A stretch of 56,185 nt of DNA from Lachnospiraceae bacterium. Lineage in GTDB: Bacteria > Bacillota > Clostridia > Lachnospirales > Lachnospiraceae. The stretch is from NCBI GenBank assembly GCA_022767285.1, contig JALENY010000020.1, positions 1 through 56,185 of the forward strand, given 5' to 3'. A model generated the notes under the pieces. The model worked only from the letters and a program-made list of their open reading frames with translations. It was not told the origin of the DNA and did not search any database. Below are positions 16,367 to 25,779 of this stretch, piece by piece (the stretch's first letter is position 1; each line of letters begins with the position of its first letter). Both the position numbers and the translations under genes were made by a program.

Positions 16367-17416
16367 TTAATCTGTGATTTTATACAGAGCTATTTCATCA
16401 ATTTCTCTATTCGCAGATACCAGATAATCCACACCATCTTTTTCAAAATGATAGATATTTGCAGAACCGCAGTTCCGGTCAATATAGTCCATTTTATAAG
16501 TTTTCTGAACGGAGTCGTACCGAAAAACCATAAGGTCTCTCATTCCTTTTCTGTGTCCCGTAATAAAGGCAGGTTTGCCGCAGAGCGGGCCGCCGTATAT
16601 AGAATGCAGGAATTCTCTGCTCTCCTCAAATTCATAATCCGCTTTGTATACACCATCCTGCTTTTTATAAAATCGAATTTTATCTCCATGGAACGGAGTG
16701 ATAACCCCAAGTTCTTTTTCACCATCCTCATCAAAATCAACAAGGACTGCGTCACTGGCGGCATCTGTGATCAAGGTTTTTATTTCCCAATGCCCCTGCG
16801 CATCCGCCGGTGGAATAAACTGAAAAACACCATTCGCGCAGGAAACGACTGCAGTCATAAGACCATCCTGTTCATCGCGGAAATACCCATGATTTTTTAA
16901 CAGTCCTTCCTTTATCACTTCCAGTTCCAGGGGATGATTTTCATCAAAACCGCTTATATCATCCGGCAGAACTGCAGCATATACTTTACCCGGAAAACGC
17001 CAATCGTCTTTGTATTCATGATCTGACTTAATTGTGCAGGCAATCAAATACTTTACTCCATTTCGGACAAGTATGTCAAATCGATGCACAAACGGAAGCC
17101 GTACCAGCGTTTTCACTGACCAGGTTCCATCGCTTCCGGGCACTGCCGCAACGATCTTTGCTTCTTTTGCATCATTCGGAGAATAGAATTTGTGGGTAGC
17201 CAGAAACTGTCCATCCGTTCCCGGAATCTGAACCATTGTCATTACGCCGCCCGGTTTTTCCCACAAGACTGCTTCCTGTATACCATCTTCATCAAACAGT
17301 AAGCATTTGTCCACTTTTTCCGCAGCTACAAGAAAATGCTTTTTCCCCTTGTATTCCAGCGGTGCAATAGAATAGCATTTTGTCAGATCCGATATTTTTT
17401 TCTTATGAATTTTCAT
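16367..17416 (-). CDS. Cytosolic beta-propeller (FG-GAP/VCBS-like) protein of unknown function
   Basis: The 349-residue protein has no signal peptide or membrane segment. It is rich in short beta strands with repeated W/F-xxK or Y-K ends and has at least one clear FG-GAP/VCBS calcium-type loop, DFDEDGEKELGVI, followed by GDKIRFYKK. I count about six or seven strand groups, which suggests a propeller. Such domains are usually found on secreted or surface proteins, so an intracellular one in a sugar operon is unusual. It might be a lyase, an epimerase or a sensor, but I have no motif to show it. AGGT precedes the start; 64 bases separate it from the kinase and 43 from the HAD gene. Confidence 0.75.
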   Translation of the reverse strand: MKIHKKKISDLTKCYSIAPLEYKGKKHFLVAAEKVDKCLLFDEDGIQEAVLWEKPGGVMTMVQIPGTDGQFLATHKFYSPNDAKEAKIVAAVPGSDGTWSVKTLVRLPFVHRFDILVRNGVKYLIACTIKSDHEYKDDWRFPGKVYAAVLPDDISGFDENHPLELEVIKEGLLKNHGYFRDEQDGLMTAVVSCANGVFQFIPPADAQGHWEIKTLITDAASDAVLVDFDEDGEKELGVITPFHGDKIRFYKKQDGVYKADYEFEESREFLHSIYGGPLCGKPAFITGHRKGMRDLMVFRYDSVQKTYKMDYIDRNCGSANIYHFEKDGVDYLVSANREIDEIALYKITD

Positions 17417-17459
17417 ATCATATACCTACTTTTTCTGTTCTTTAAATCAATAAGCTCCA

Positions 17460-18278
17460 TTAATTACCAAGATTATCAATAAATTTCTGATATTGTTCTT
17501 CCTGCTTTGCCTCCGTATAATTGCCGGACACAAATTCCGGAAAGATTCTGTATGTGAATTCCTTCCAACTCTGCTCTTCATGATTAACCAATATCGGATA
17601 AAAAGATACCTGAGCTTTTTTTGCTGCTTTACAGTCGCCTGGGGCATCACCAAGCATAATGATCTTCTCTTTTTTATACCCCCGGCTGATCATGCTGATA
17701 ATGCAAGCGTCCTTCGTTCCCATATCCTGTGCCATTGTATAATTGACATAGGGAATAAGTCCGCATCGGTTCCATTCTTCCTTCAGTGCAGAAGGATTCG
17801 CACTTGATACAATCGCTATATCTGCTTTTTCCCTTATTGTTTTGAGGGCACACTCTACCCCCGAAAATGCAGCCTTACATTCATCCGGAAGCAATCCTAT
17901 CTTACGGTTTACCGTCCGACTCCACGAAAGTGCCTTTTTCAACATCTTTTTATCCGGGTAACCCTCAATGGCAGCTTCCAGTTCTTTTTCCGACAAAGCC
18001 GGCGTACCTTCCAGCCATTCTTCCAGATCCTTTATCCCCTCTATGTGTGTGTACTGACTATCGACAATATCAAGGATACACTTCAGGCCCTGAAAACGAT
18101 TGATCCCTCTTGTTACCGTATAAAGATTGATTTGATTCCATTTATCCAGAATATCATCTTTCCACTTTTCCAGATTCCATTCATCTATCAGGCACGGGCC
18201 AAAACATTCAACATGTTTCACTGTCATGGTATCCATCGCACAACCGTCACTATCAATACAAACCAGATAATCCTTCAT
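17460..18278 (-). CDS. HAD-superfamily hydrolase
   Basis: This 272-residue protein has HAD motif I as CIDSDGCAMDT (nucleophile Asp and acid/base Asp two residues on), motif II SSANPS (Ser), and motif IV GDAPGDCKAA (metal-binding Asp). A helical cap lies between motif I and II. These features fit a phosphatase or phosphonatase-like enzyme that dephosphorylates small phosphorylated metabolites. The position between the UlaG-like lactonase and propeller gene suggests action on a phosphorylated intermediate of the same pathway or on a toxic by-product (inference). AAGGAG precedes the start. Confidence 0.85.
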   Translation of the reverse strand: MKDYLVCIDSDGCAMDTMTVKHVECFGPCLIDEWNLEKWKDDILDKWNQINLYTVTRGINRFQGLKCILDIVDSQYTHIEGIKDLEEWLEGTPALSEKELEAAIEGYPDKKMLKKALSWSRTVNRKIGLLPDECKAAFSGVECALKTIREKADIAIVSSANPSALKEEWNRCGLIPYVNYTMAQDMGTKDACIISMISRGYKKEKIIMLGDAPGDCKAAKKAQVSFYPILVNHEEQSWKEFTYRIFPEFVSGNYTEAKQEEQYQKFIDNLGN

Positions 18279-18299
18279 AAGTTTTTCTCCTTATAAACT

Positions 18300-18470
18300 G
18301 TTATTATGATGCCAGGGTCAAAAGGGAACCCGCTAAACATGAGAAAGTTGCCATTTTTCAAAGAAAAATGAGCGGATTTCGAATGTTTTTCGGATTTTGG
18401 GAGCGCAAAGCGCGGAAAAATCCAAAGGCATCATGGGGTCAAATGCTTTTGACCCCAACATCTTATTATT
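18300..18470. repeat. Candidate MITE-like intergenic element
   Basis: The gap between the HAD and UlaG genes is about 220 bases in an otherwise tight operon. The left end (TTATTATGATGCCAGGGTCA then AAAG, 18301-18324) and the right end (CTTTTGACCCC then AACATCTTATTATT, 18446-18470) are imperfect inverted repeats. Inside, GGGGTCAAATGCTTTTGACCCC is a perfect-arm palindrome and GGCATCA repeats the end sequence inverted. There is no coding capacity. This looks like a non-autonomous mobile element or an extended regulatory hairpin. Confidence 0.5.
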
Positions 18471-18496
18471 TGATTATCCGCTACAGCAGGCAAAAA

Positions 18497-19600
18497 TCAT
18501 AAACAGGAGCGGAACGGAATATTCTGCGGAGCCTCAAAACAGTCTTCGAAACCGCGCCGATGATGATAATATATTTTATCCATGTCCATCGGATAGGTGT
18601 ACTTTCCTCCAACCTGCCAGAAGAATGGATGGAACTTGTATTCATTTCGGTCTCTTTTGAAATCATAAAGTAATTTGATTTCTTCGCAGTCAGCCTGGAA
18701 ATTGGTCCACACATCCCAATGAATGGGGATCACGACCTTGCACTTCAGATTCTCGGCCATTCTAAGAATATCGGTGGAAGTCATCTTATCCTGCATTCCA
18801 ATCGGATTTTCTCCGAAAGAGCCGAAAGCCACATCGATATCATAATCTTTTCCATGTTTTGCAAAATAGATTGAAAAATGCGAATCTCCGGAATGGTAGA
18901 TATTTCCTCCTGGTGTCTTAAGCAAATAATTCACTGCTTTATCATCCATATCCGTCGGGCAGATACCTGCCAGTTCTTCACGGTCCGCTCCGGTGGAATC
19001 GGTGGTCACAATGCAGGTACGGTCAAAGCTGTCCAGAACGACGATCTCAACGTCTTTTACTTTGATTATGTCTCCCGGTTTTACCGTTATACAGCGCTCC
19101 TCCGGAACCCCCCACTTCATCCATGTCTCTACCGATTTTTGGGGGCCAATGAACGGAACCGGAATTGTTTTTCCGCTCACATCCGTTGTTGTCATACCGG
19201 AATTGATAACATGAGCAGCCCATTCTGCGGACATATGATCCTGATGATAATGTGTCGCCAGAACTGCATCAACAGCAGAAAATGCAAAAGGGTCAATTAC
19301 AAAGGGAACATTTCTGAGATTTGGCTGCATGATTCTTCCACCGCACATATTTGCCATCTGATGTCCGGGTTTCATTGCATTATTCCCATGGGTGCGTTTT
19401 CCGTTTCCACACCATAAATCAATCGTAAGATTCGCTCCGGCTGGCGTCTTCATCCAAATGCCGGTACATCCAAGCCACCACATTGCAACATTTCCAGGTG
19501 CAACTTTCTCGCTTTCAATATCCTCAACCAGCCAGGTTCCCCATTCCGGAAAAGTGCTGTTTATCCATGATTCTCTTGTCATTTCACTTATTTTACTCAT
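18497..19600 (-). CDS. ulaG: UlaG-type metallo-beta-lactamase-fold lactonase
   Basis: This 367-residue protein follows E. coli UlaG (L-ascorbate-6-phosphate lactonase, 354 residues) along its whole length: ITRESWxxSTFPEWGxWL-type start, [10 protein letters not shown], and LRxxPFVxDPFA, then the metal motif. The metal motif is HYHQDH (H117, H119, D121, H122), and later motifs are PFIGP, DSFDRT, GDSHFS, and VIPIHWD. UlaG opens the lactone ring of ascorbate-6-phosphate to give 3-keto-L-gulonate-6-phosphate in the cytoplasm. Here, however, the PTS importer UlaABC and the downstream enzymes UlaDEF are not present. The gene is inside an ABC/GH3/kinase operon, so the substrate may be another phosphorylated lactone. 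AGGAG precedes the start. Confidence 0.93.
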   Translation of the reverse strand: MSKISEMTRESWINSTFPEWGTWLVEDIESEKVAPGNVAMWWLGCTGIWMKTPAGANLTIDLWCGNGKRTHGNNAMKPGHQMANMCGGRIMQPNLRNVPFVIDPFAFSAVDAVLATHYHQDHMSAEWAAHVINSGMTTTDVSGKTIPVPFIGPQKSVETWMKWGVPEERCITVKPGDIIKVKDVEIVVLDSFDRTCIVTTDSTGADREELAGICPTDMDDKAVNYLLKTPGGNIYHSGDSHFSIYFAKHGKDYDIDVAFGSFGENPIGMQDKMTSTDILRMAENLKCKVVIPIHWDVWTNFQADCEEIKLLYDFKRDRNEYKFHPFFWQVGGKYTYPMDMDKIYYHHRRGFEDCFEAPQNIPFRSCL

Positions 19601-19634
19601 TCTGTCTTCTTCTCCTAATCACAATTTTCTTTTC

Positions 19635-21377
19635 TTATGTACGTGCATCCCATCTGCCACAGAAGACCTGATCTTCATAATGCCCTTCAAACTGCTCTTC
19701 CCCGGCAATTTTTCGCAGCAGATGTTCGATCACCGGTTCTGTAGGGGCGTAGGCATTAATGAAAGTCTTAGCCATGGGAATATCAATCAGGTGATTTGTA
19801 TAATTCAGAGATACAAATATGGACGGCAGTTCATGTACATACCAGGGTATTTCCGTTGAGTGTTTCACCGACCATTCCAGACGTACACTATTTTTCTGTG
19901 CATACCCGCTGATATTAATAAATGTAAACACCACATCATACTTACTTTTAAATTGCTCCGTACTTTGGATACACACAGATTTCAGAAGCGTTTCCTTTCC
20001 GGTTCCGTTTTTCAGAGCAAGATCATAATAGCTTTCATGCATTGTAACCTCATATCCGAATGCTTCCATTTTTTCCCGGATGAGTTCTTTCGTCGGGTCT
20101 TCTCTGTTGTCTCTGAAAATCGGCGGATTACTGACCACAATAACATAGGCGCGTTTATGTGTTTCAGGAGATACAGGCAATTGATGCCTTGTATCCTTTA
20201 CCAGTGTAATACTTCTCCTTGCAGCTTTATCTGCCATTTCCCTGTGTTTCGGACAATCTATAGTGCGCAATCCTTCTTTTTCCGGCATCAGTGTTTTATT
20301 TCTTTGCTTTTTATGTAATTTCAGTTTGGCTTTTAATGCAAGAATACGGGTAACAGCCTCATCGAGACGCTCCTCTGTAATAATCCTCTTCTTATAGCCG
20401 TCCATCATATAGCGGAAATCTTCTTCAATATCGTTAAAAAACAGAAACATATCACACCCTGCTGCTATGGCACGCGGCACCTGTTCCTTTCTCGGCATTG
20501 CACTTGTAAATCCGCCCATATGTGTGGCATCCGTTACAATTACTCCATTAAAATGCAGTTCATCTCTCAGCAGATTCTTTATAAGATTCGGCGACAAAGT
20601 GGCCGGCAGGATCTCACTGTCTTTTATAGAAGGATCGTATCTTCTCTCATAAGCCGGCATAGCGATATGTCCCACCATTATGGCATCTACACACGCTTCC
20701 TCGATCAGAGTTCTGTATACTTTTCCAAAACTGCCGTCCCATTCTTCACAGCTTAGATTATTGCTTCCCATAACCAGATGCTGATCCAGCTCTTCCACTC
20801 CATCCCCCGGAAAATGCTTTGCAGTAACCGCAATCCCGGATTTTCTCATTCCTGCAATGTAAGCTTTCGCATTTGAGATAACCGTATCGGTATGGGAACT
20901 GTATGCTCTGGTATTTACAACCGTATTTCTCCAATTCATTTTGATGTCGCACACAGGCCCGAAATTCCAGTTGCATCCGATTGCTGCCACTTCCTTACCA
21001 CTCACATAGCCGACATCATATGCCGTCTTTTCATCCGGTGAAGCTCCGCATGCTGCAGCACTTGCCACATAAGTTCCGTCTGAACAGCCGCCATTTCCTC
21101 CGCTGTCACAGTTACAGGCAATCAGCAAGGGGATTTTTGCACATTCCTGATAATATTTATTTTGTTCATAAATTGTCTCTGCATTCTCGTTTTCATAGCG
21201 ACATCCGCCTAAATGAAATTGCTGTATTAATTTTCTTTCTTCTTCCCGGTTTTTATTTCGGTCCAGCATAATGAAAAGCTGTCCGATCTTTTCTTCCAAA
21301 GACATTGACTTTTTGGTTTTGTTGACCCACGAAACGTCTCCATCTTCCAGGAAGAATGGGCTTCCCTTTAAATCCAA
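19635..21377 (-). CDS. GH3 glycosidase, NagZ-like (beta-N-acetylhexosaminidase type)
   Basis: The roughly 580-residue cytoplasmic enzyme has the GH3 N-terminal barrel with motifs KHFPGDG (187-193), the Asp-x-His pair DQH (198-200) that serves as acid/base in NagZ-type enzymes, and the nucleophile Asp283 in VTDATHMGGF. A C-terminal alpha/beta domain follows. The Asp-His pair favours release of N-acetylglucosamine or a related sugar rather than glucose, perhaps by phosphorolysis. I choose the TTG at 21377 as start because AGGAG lies seven bases upstream and the N-terminus MDLKGSPFFL matches relatives; the ATG at 21392 has no binding site. No signal peptide is present, so the substrate is cut after import. 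Confidence 0.88.
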   Translation of the reverse strand: MDLKGSPFFLEDGDVSWVNKTKKSMSLEEKIGQLFIMLDRNKNREEERKLIQQFHLGGCRYENENAETIYEQNKYYQECAKIPLLIACNCDSGGNGGCSDGTYVASAAACGASPDEKTAYDVGYVSGKEVAAIGCNWNFGPVCDIKMNWRNTVVNTRAYSSHTDTVISNAKAYIAGMRKSGIAVTAKHFPGDGVEELDQHLVMGSNNLSCEEWDGSFGKVYRTLIEEACVDAIMVGHIAMPAYERRYDPSIKDSEILPATLSPNLIKNLLRDELHFNGVIVTDATHMGGFTSAMPRKEQVPRAIAAGCDMFLFFNDIEEDFRYMMDGYKKRIITEERLDEAVTRILALKAKLKLHKKQRNKTLMPEKEGLRTIDCPKHREMADKAARRSITLVKDTRHQLPVSPETHKRAYVIVVSNPPIFRDNREDPTKELIREKMEAFGYEVTMHESYYDLALKNGTGKETLLKSVCIQSTEQFKSKYDVVFTFINISGYAQKNSVRLEWSVKHSTEIPWYVHELPSIFVSLNYTNHLIDIPMAKTFINAYAPTEPVIEHLLRKIAGEEQFEGHYEDQVFCGRWDART

Positions 21378-21417
21378 AGCACTACTCCTCATTTCTGTAA
21401 TAATTTATACATGAGTT

Positions 21418-23805
21418 TCAAATAAACTTCCCTAGATCCAGTCTTGCAATTTCCGAAAAAAATTCTTTTATCTTGGCATCTTTTTCCGCCGGGGAAGAGT
21501 AACAGCTTTCCGGAACCCGCTCTCGAATAGCTTTCCCAACCGGATAATCAGGAGTATAACCCAACAGATCGTTATACATATTTGCACTGCATTTATCCTC
21601 AAAATATTTTTTGTAAATCTCAATACAGCGCTCATCTTCCCACACGTCGACAAATCTGGTCAACTCTCCATAACCGTAAGGATCTTCTCCTTTTAAAACG
21701 ATCTGGATTTTCGTCAATATATTTCTGCTGGAATTTCCTGCCATTAGCGTATAGACTCCGGGTTCCACCGTAAATCGCTTCAATTTTTCATCATAGCTGG
21801 CAAAACTCTCTCTTTCCAGTTCGAAAACAACTGTTTTTGTCTCACCGGGATCCAACGAAACTTTTTTAAATGCTTTTAACTCCTTTAACGGTTTCTGCAG
21901 CGTTGGATTATTGTGATGCACATATATCTGAATCACTTCTTTCCCGAACCTGCTGCCTGTATTTGTCACATCTACAGAAAATCTGACCGGTTCTTCGCAG
22001 AATTCCCGCTTCATCACTTGCATATTTCCTATGGTAAATGTCGTATAGGAAAGGCCGAATCCAAACGGATACCGCGGTTTCATCAATTTTGTGTCATAAT
22101 ATCGATAACCTACATAAATGCCTTCCCCATACCAGACCTCCTGATTATAGCCCGGGAAATTTCCGAAACTGGGACAATCCTCATATTTATCCGGGAAAGT
22201 TACAGCAAGTTTCCCGGAAGGATTGACTTTGCCGTAAATTACATCTGCAAGCGCCTGGCTGCCCTGACATCCCGGAATAAACACACAGAGAATGGCATCT
22301 GCATTTTCTTCATATGCGCGGACATCGACCGGTCCGGCCACATTCAGGATCAATATTGTTTTCTTTCCGTTAATTTTTGCTTCTTTCAACGTTTTTTCAA
22401 CAAATGCCTGATCCTTCGGTTCCAGTAACATGGCAGGCCTGTCTGCTCCTTCACGGCCTTTGGATTTTCCGACTACAACCACATATTCCGAAGCCGGATC
22501 ATCTATTTTTGCATTATCCTGAATATTATCGATCCCTCCGATTTCTCCCATGCATGTCAGCAGACTCTTTGACCTGCCGCGCAGTACCTCGGCGCTTCCG
22601 CTGCCGCATTCCAGAAGCTGATGAACCCCTTCCCCCTTCATATTTACAACTGCTTTTTTATCAATGGGAAGCACATGATTGTTTTTTAACAGTACAATTC
22701 CTTCCGATACCGCATTGTATGCAGCTTTTTCTGAGTACTTCTTATCAATTTTCGTGTATTTATGTCCTTTGGTACAGGGCATTTCAAGTAGAGCCTTTAG
22801 AATTCTTCGGATTGAATTGTTCAGATCCGTTTCAGGGATTTTTCCGGTTTTTACGTCTTCAATGAATTTTTCCCTGTCCGGACGGCATGGCATTTCCAGA
22901 TCGTTCCCTGCCGGAATTGCTTCCACGGAATCATAGACCCCTCCCCAGTCACTGATAACCAGCCCGTCAAATCCCCACTCGTTTCGCAGGATATCCGTGA
23001 GCAGATGTTTATTTGATGAGCAGGCGACTCCGTTGATTCTGTTATAGGCACTCATTACGGTTCGTGCATTTCCCCGCTGAATGCAGGCTTTGAATCCCGG
23101 AAAATAAATTTCATGTAAGGCACGCTCTGATACATGAACATTGATACCTTTGCGCTCTTTTTCATGATTATTTGCTGTAAAATGTTTCGGGTCAGCCAAT
23201 ATTCCTACTTCCTGCACACCTTTTACAAATTCCGTTCCCATTTCTCCGGTCAGATATGGATCCTCAGAGTAGCTCTCAAACAGACGGCCACCCAACGGAT
23301 CTCTCTGTATGTTAATATTCGGTGATACCAGTATATCAACACCAAACGTGTCAAGTTCTCTCGCCAATGCTTCCGCACAGCGATTTGCTGCCTCCGGATT
23401 CCAGGTTGCGCCTAATAGGATTCCTGACGGAAAACTTGTAACTTCCAGTATTCGATCCAGATTTCCCCCAAGATGTTTTTTGATCGCTTCATAAGCAACC
23501 ATCTCATAATCGCTCAGTTCATTCGGATCGATCCGATGGTCGTTTCGCAGCTGCTCCAATATTGTTTCACATCTGCGAAGGCTGTCTATGATGCCTTCTC
23601 CGGTCTCCATAGAACAGTAATCCGCAAAAAGCTGACGAAAATTTATTCCGGCCATGGAATCTTTGGACAATGCTGCCGGTATCCCAAATCGCTCGATTGC
23701 AGCCGTCCCATAAGGCAGACCACCGGTAGTCAGCTGCTCTTTTTCTTCAATTGTCATTTCACTAATGATCTGCTCAACGGTATTTTCAGCTAGTTTTATC
23801 GACAT
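21418..23805 (-). CDS. GH3 beta-glucosidase-like enzyme (BglX/Bgl type)
   Basis: This 795-residue protein has the full GH3 layout: TIM-barrel domain, alpha/beta sandwich and C-terminal fibronectin type III-like domain (from about residue 640; EVIQIYVHH and LKAFKKVSLDPGE). The catalytic nucleophile is Asp286 in VISDWGG, with KHFTANNHE and RDPLGGRLFESYSEDP upstream, as in beta-glucosidases and beta-xylosidases. No signal peptide is present, so it works in the cytoplasm on an imported glycoside. It follows the ABC permease genes by 14 bases and AAGGTGA precedes the start. Confidence 0.93.
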   Translation of the reverse strand: MSIKLAENTVEQIISEMTIEEKEQLTTGGLPYGTAAIERFGIPAALSKDSMAGINFRQLFADYCSMETGEGIIDSLRRCETILEQLRNDHRIDPNELSDYEMVAYEAIKKHLGGNLDRILEVTSFPSGILLGATWNPEAANRCAEALARELDTFGVDILVSPNINIQRDPLGGRLFESYSEDPYLTGEMGTEFVKGVQEVGILADPKHFTANNHEKERKGINVHVSERALHEIYFPGFKACIQRGNARTVMSAYNRINGVACSSNKHLLTDILRNEWGFDGLVISDWGGVYDSVEAIPAGNDLEMPCRPDREKFIEDVKTGKIPETDLNNSIRRILKALLEMPCTKGHKYTKIDKKYSEKAAYNAVSEGIVLLKNNHVLPIDKKAVVNMKGEGVHQLLECGSGSAEVLRGRSKSLLTCMGEIGGIDNIQDNAKIDDPASEYVVVVGKSKGREGADRPAMLLEPKDQAFVEKTLKEAKINGKKTILILNVAGPVDVRAYEENADAILCVFIPGCQGSQALADVIYGKVNPSGKLAVTFPDKYEDCPSFGNFPGYNQEVWYGEGIYVGYRYYDTKLMKPRYPFGFGLSYTTFTIGNMQVMKREFCEEPVRFSVDVTNTGSRFGKEVIQIYVHHNNPTLQKPLKELKAFKKVSLDPGETKTVVFELERESFASYDEKLKRFTVEPGVYTLMAGNSSRNILTKIQIVLKGEDPYGYGELTRFVDVWEDERCIEIYKKYFEDKCSANMYNDLLGYTPDYPVGKAIRERVPESCYSSPAEKDAKIKEFFSEIARLDLGKFI

Positions 23806-23819
23806 TGTTCTAGTTCACC

Positions 23820-24656
23820 TTACCCTTTCACTGCACCGGAAATCATGCCTTCTTCAAAAAATCTCTGAAATAGGCAATATACGACAAAAATAGGAATGAC
23901 CGACATAACCGAGGCCGCCATGATCTGCCCATATTCCGTCGTGTATTCCGAGCACAGATTTCTAAGCCCCAGCTGTATGGTATACAATTTTGAATCACTG
24001 ATATAAATCAATGGAGCAAGGAAGTCATTCCACGTCGCTGTAATCGTCAGAATAGCCAATGATACCATGGCTGATTTGGAAAGCGGCAGCATAATTTTGC
24101 GATAAATTCCGAATTCGTTCAGTCCATCAATACGCGCCGCTTCAATCAGCTCATTGGGAATCCCATCAAAAAACTGCTTAATAAGGAACACACCCATGGG
24201 TGTAAACGCCTGAATCAAAATCAATGCAAGATGCGTATTGGAAAGTCCCATCTTTCTGATAATCGAAAACTGTGGAATCATGACAACCTGATACGGTACC
24301 ATCATTGTTGCAAGATACAGAAGAAACAACAGGTTTCTTTCCGGAAAAACTATTTTACTGAATGCATACGCAGCAAGTGTAGATGTAATAATCTGCAGAA
24401 TCGTAATGATTACCGTCAGCTTTACTGTATTAAAGAACATTTTGGGATAATCTGAAATTTCCCAGATATTTGAATAATTTTCGAAATGGAAGGTTTCCGG
24501 AATCCACTGGATCGGAAAGGAAAAAACCTCCATATTTGTTTTAAATGAAGCTGAAATCATCCACAAAAAAGGAATCAACATGGAAATTGTAAGTGCCAGT
24601 ACAATCGCATATTTTAGAATGGTAAAAATCAGATTTCGATCTTTCATATTTTTCAT
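23820..24656 (-). CDS. Carbohydrate ABC transporter permease (MalG-like)
   Basis: This 278-residue inner membrane protein of the CUT1 type has about six membrane segments. It carries the EAA loop that docks with the ATPase, seen as EAARIDGLNEFGIYRKIMLPL near residue 190 (split here: EAARIDGLNEFG, then IYRKIMLPL). It pairs with the MalF-like permease encoded upstream. No ATPase gene is in the operon, as usual for Firmicutes CUT1 systems that share an MsmK/MalK-type ATPase. AAAGGAG precedes the start. Confidence 0.93.
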   Translation of the reverse strand: MKNMKDRNLIFTILKYAIVLALTISMLIPFLWMISASFKTNMEVFSFPIQWIPETFHFENYSNIWEISDYPKMFFNTVKLTVIITILQIITSTLAAYAFSKIVFPERNLLFLLYLATMMVPYQVVMIPQFSIIRKMGLSNTHLALILIQAFTPMGVFLIKQFFDGIPNELIEAARIDGLNEFGIYRKIMLPLSKSAMVSLAILTITATWNDFLAPLIYISDSKLYTIQLGLRNLCSEYTTEYGQIMAASVMSVIPIFVVYCLFQRFFEEGMISGAVKG

Positions 24657-24684
24657 ATTTTCTCCTTTTGAGAGTGTTCCCTCA

Positions 24685-25590
24685 CTATGCTTCCAATTTT
24701 TTATTATGATAAAATTGAATCAGTGTAACAATAAGTATCAAAAGAAACAGGATCATGGCTTCTGCTGATGCATATCCGAATTTATAATTTACAAATGCAT
24801 CCTCATAAATCTTCAAAACCAGCACACTGGTCGCCCGTCCCGGTCCGCCTTTTGTCATAACGTAAATTGGTGTAAATACCTGGAAGGAGTTAATAATACA
24901 CATGATCGTTGCATAGAAAGTTACCGGTCTCAAATTGGGGACCGTAACGTAGATAAGCTTTTCCCAGGTATTGGCCCCATCCATAGTTGCCGCTTCATAT
25001 TGATCTGCCGGAATTCCTTTCAGGCCTGCAAGATAAATAATCATATAATATCCGATCCCTTTCCAGACAATCATAATCATGACTGCGATCAACGCAGTTT
25101 TCTCATCAGACAACCAGGATGGAGGGTTGGAAACCCCAATAGATCGTAAAATCTGATTGATCGGTCCGCTTTTTGCATTATACAAAAACTGCCACACTAC
25201 AGTTACCGCTACAATTGAAGCAATATGCGGGAACAACATAATTGCCCGATACACGGACGCCCCCTTGATACCATTGTTCATCAAAACGGAAACAAGCAGG
25301 GAAAACAGGATAATCAGCGGCACCGTACCTATCGTATAGACAATTGTGTTTCTCAGAGATATTGTAAAGCTGCTGTCATGAAACAGCTTCAAAAAATTCG
25401 AGAGTCCAAGAAAATCCATTCGCCTGTTTCCATCATAATTTGTAAAGCTATAAAATAGTGCCATGGCAACTGGAATAAGCGTAAACACAATAAATCCTAT
25501 AAAATTTGGCATTAAAAACAGATAGGCTTTTCTGCGGTTTCTTCGGATAATAGCAGCACTTTTTTTCTTTTTCGTATTGGTTTTACTCAT
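24685..25590 (-). CDS. Carbohydrate ABC transporter permease (MalF-like)
   Basis: This 301-residue CUT1 permease starts with a basic stretch of Lys and Arg, then shows about six membrane segments and an EAA loop, YEAATMDGANTWEKLIYVTVP. It forms the channel with the MalG-like protein. The ATG at 25590 is preferred because GGAG lies at the right distance; an ATG four codons upstream overlaps that site. A terminator-like hairpin stands between this gene and the binding-protein gene, so it is probably expressed at a lower level. Confidence 0.93.
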   Translation of the reverse strand: MSKTNTKKKKSAAIIRRNRRKAYLFLMPNFIGFIVFTLIPVAMALFYSFTNYDGNRRMDFLGLSNFLKLFHDSSFTISLRNTIVYTIGTVPLIILFSLLVSVLMNNGIKGASVYRAIMLFPHIASIVAVTVVWQFLYNAKSGPINQILRSIGVSNPPSWLSDEKTALIAVMIMIVWKGIGYYMIIYLAGLKGIPADQYEAATMDGANTWEKLIYVTVPNLRPVTFYATIMCIINSFQVFTPIYVMTKGGPGRATSVLVLKIYEDAFVNYKFGYASAEAMILFLLILIVTLIQFYHNKKLEA

Positions 25591-25658
25591 GATGTTCTCC
25601 ATATATCACAACTTTTTATTATTGGTTGCATGTCATTCGTTCCGGCAGAGATCCAAAC

Positions 25659-25706
25659 GAAAAAGACGAATGCCCGAAACACTCACAGGTGCTTAGAACA
25701 TTCGCC
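25659..25706 (-). terminator. Intra-operon terminator/attenuator after the binding-protein gene
   Basis: On the minus strand GGCGAATG (25706-25699) pairs with CATTCGTC (25672-25665), followed by TTTTTC. It sits between the solute-binding protein gene and the permease genes. Such hairpins usually allow many copies of binding protein per permease, or protect the upstream mRNA. Confidence 0.75.
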
Positions 25707-25779
25707 TTTTTCACCGGAACATTTTATCTAAGCGTCCGCATTTCTTGATAATGAAAATCTTTCATCTTCACTATTTCGT

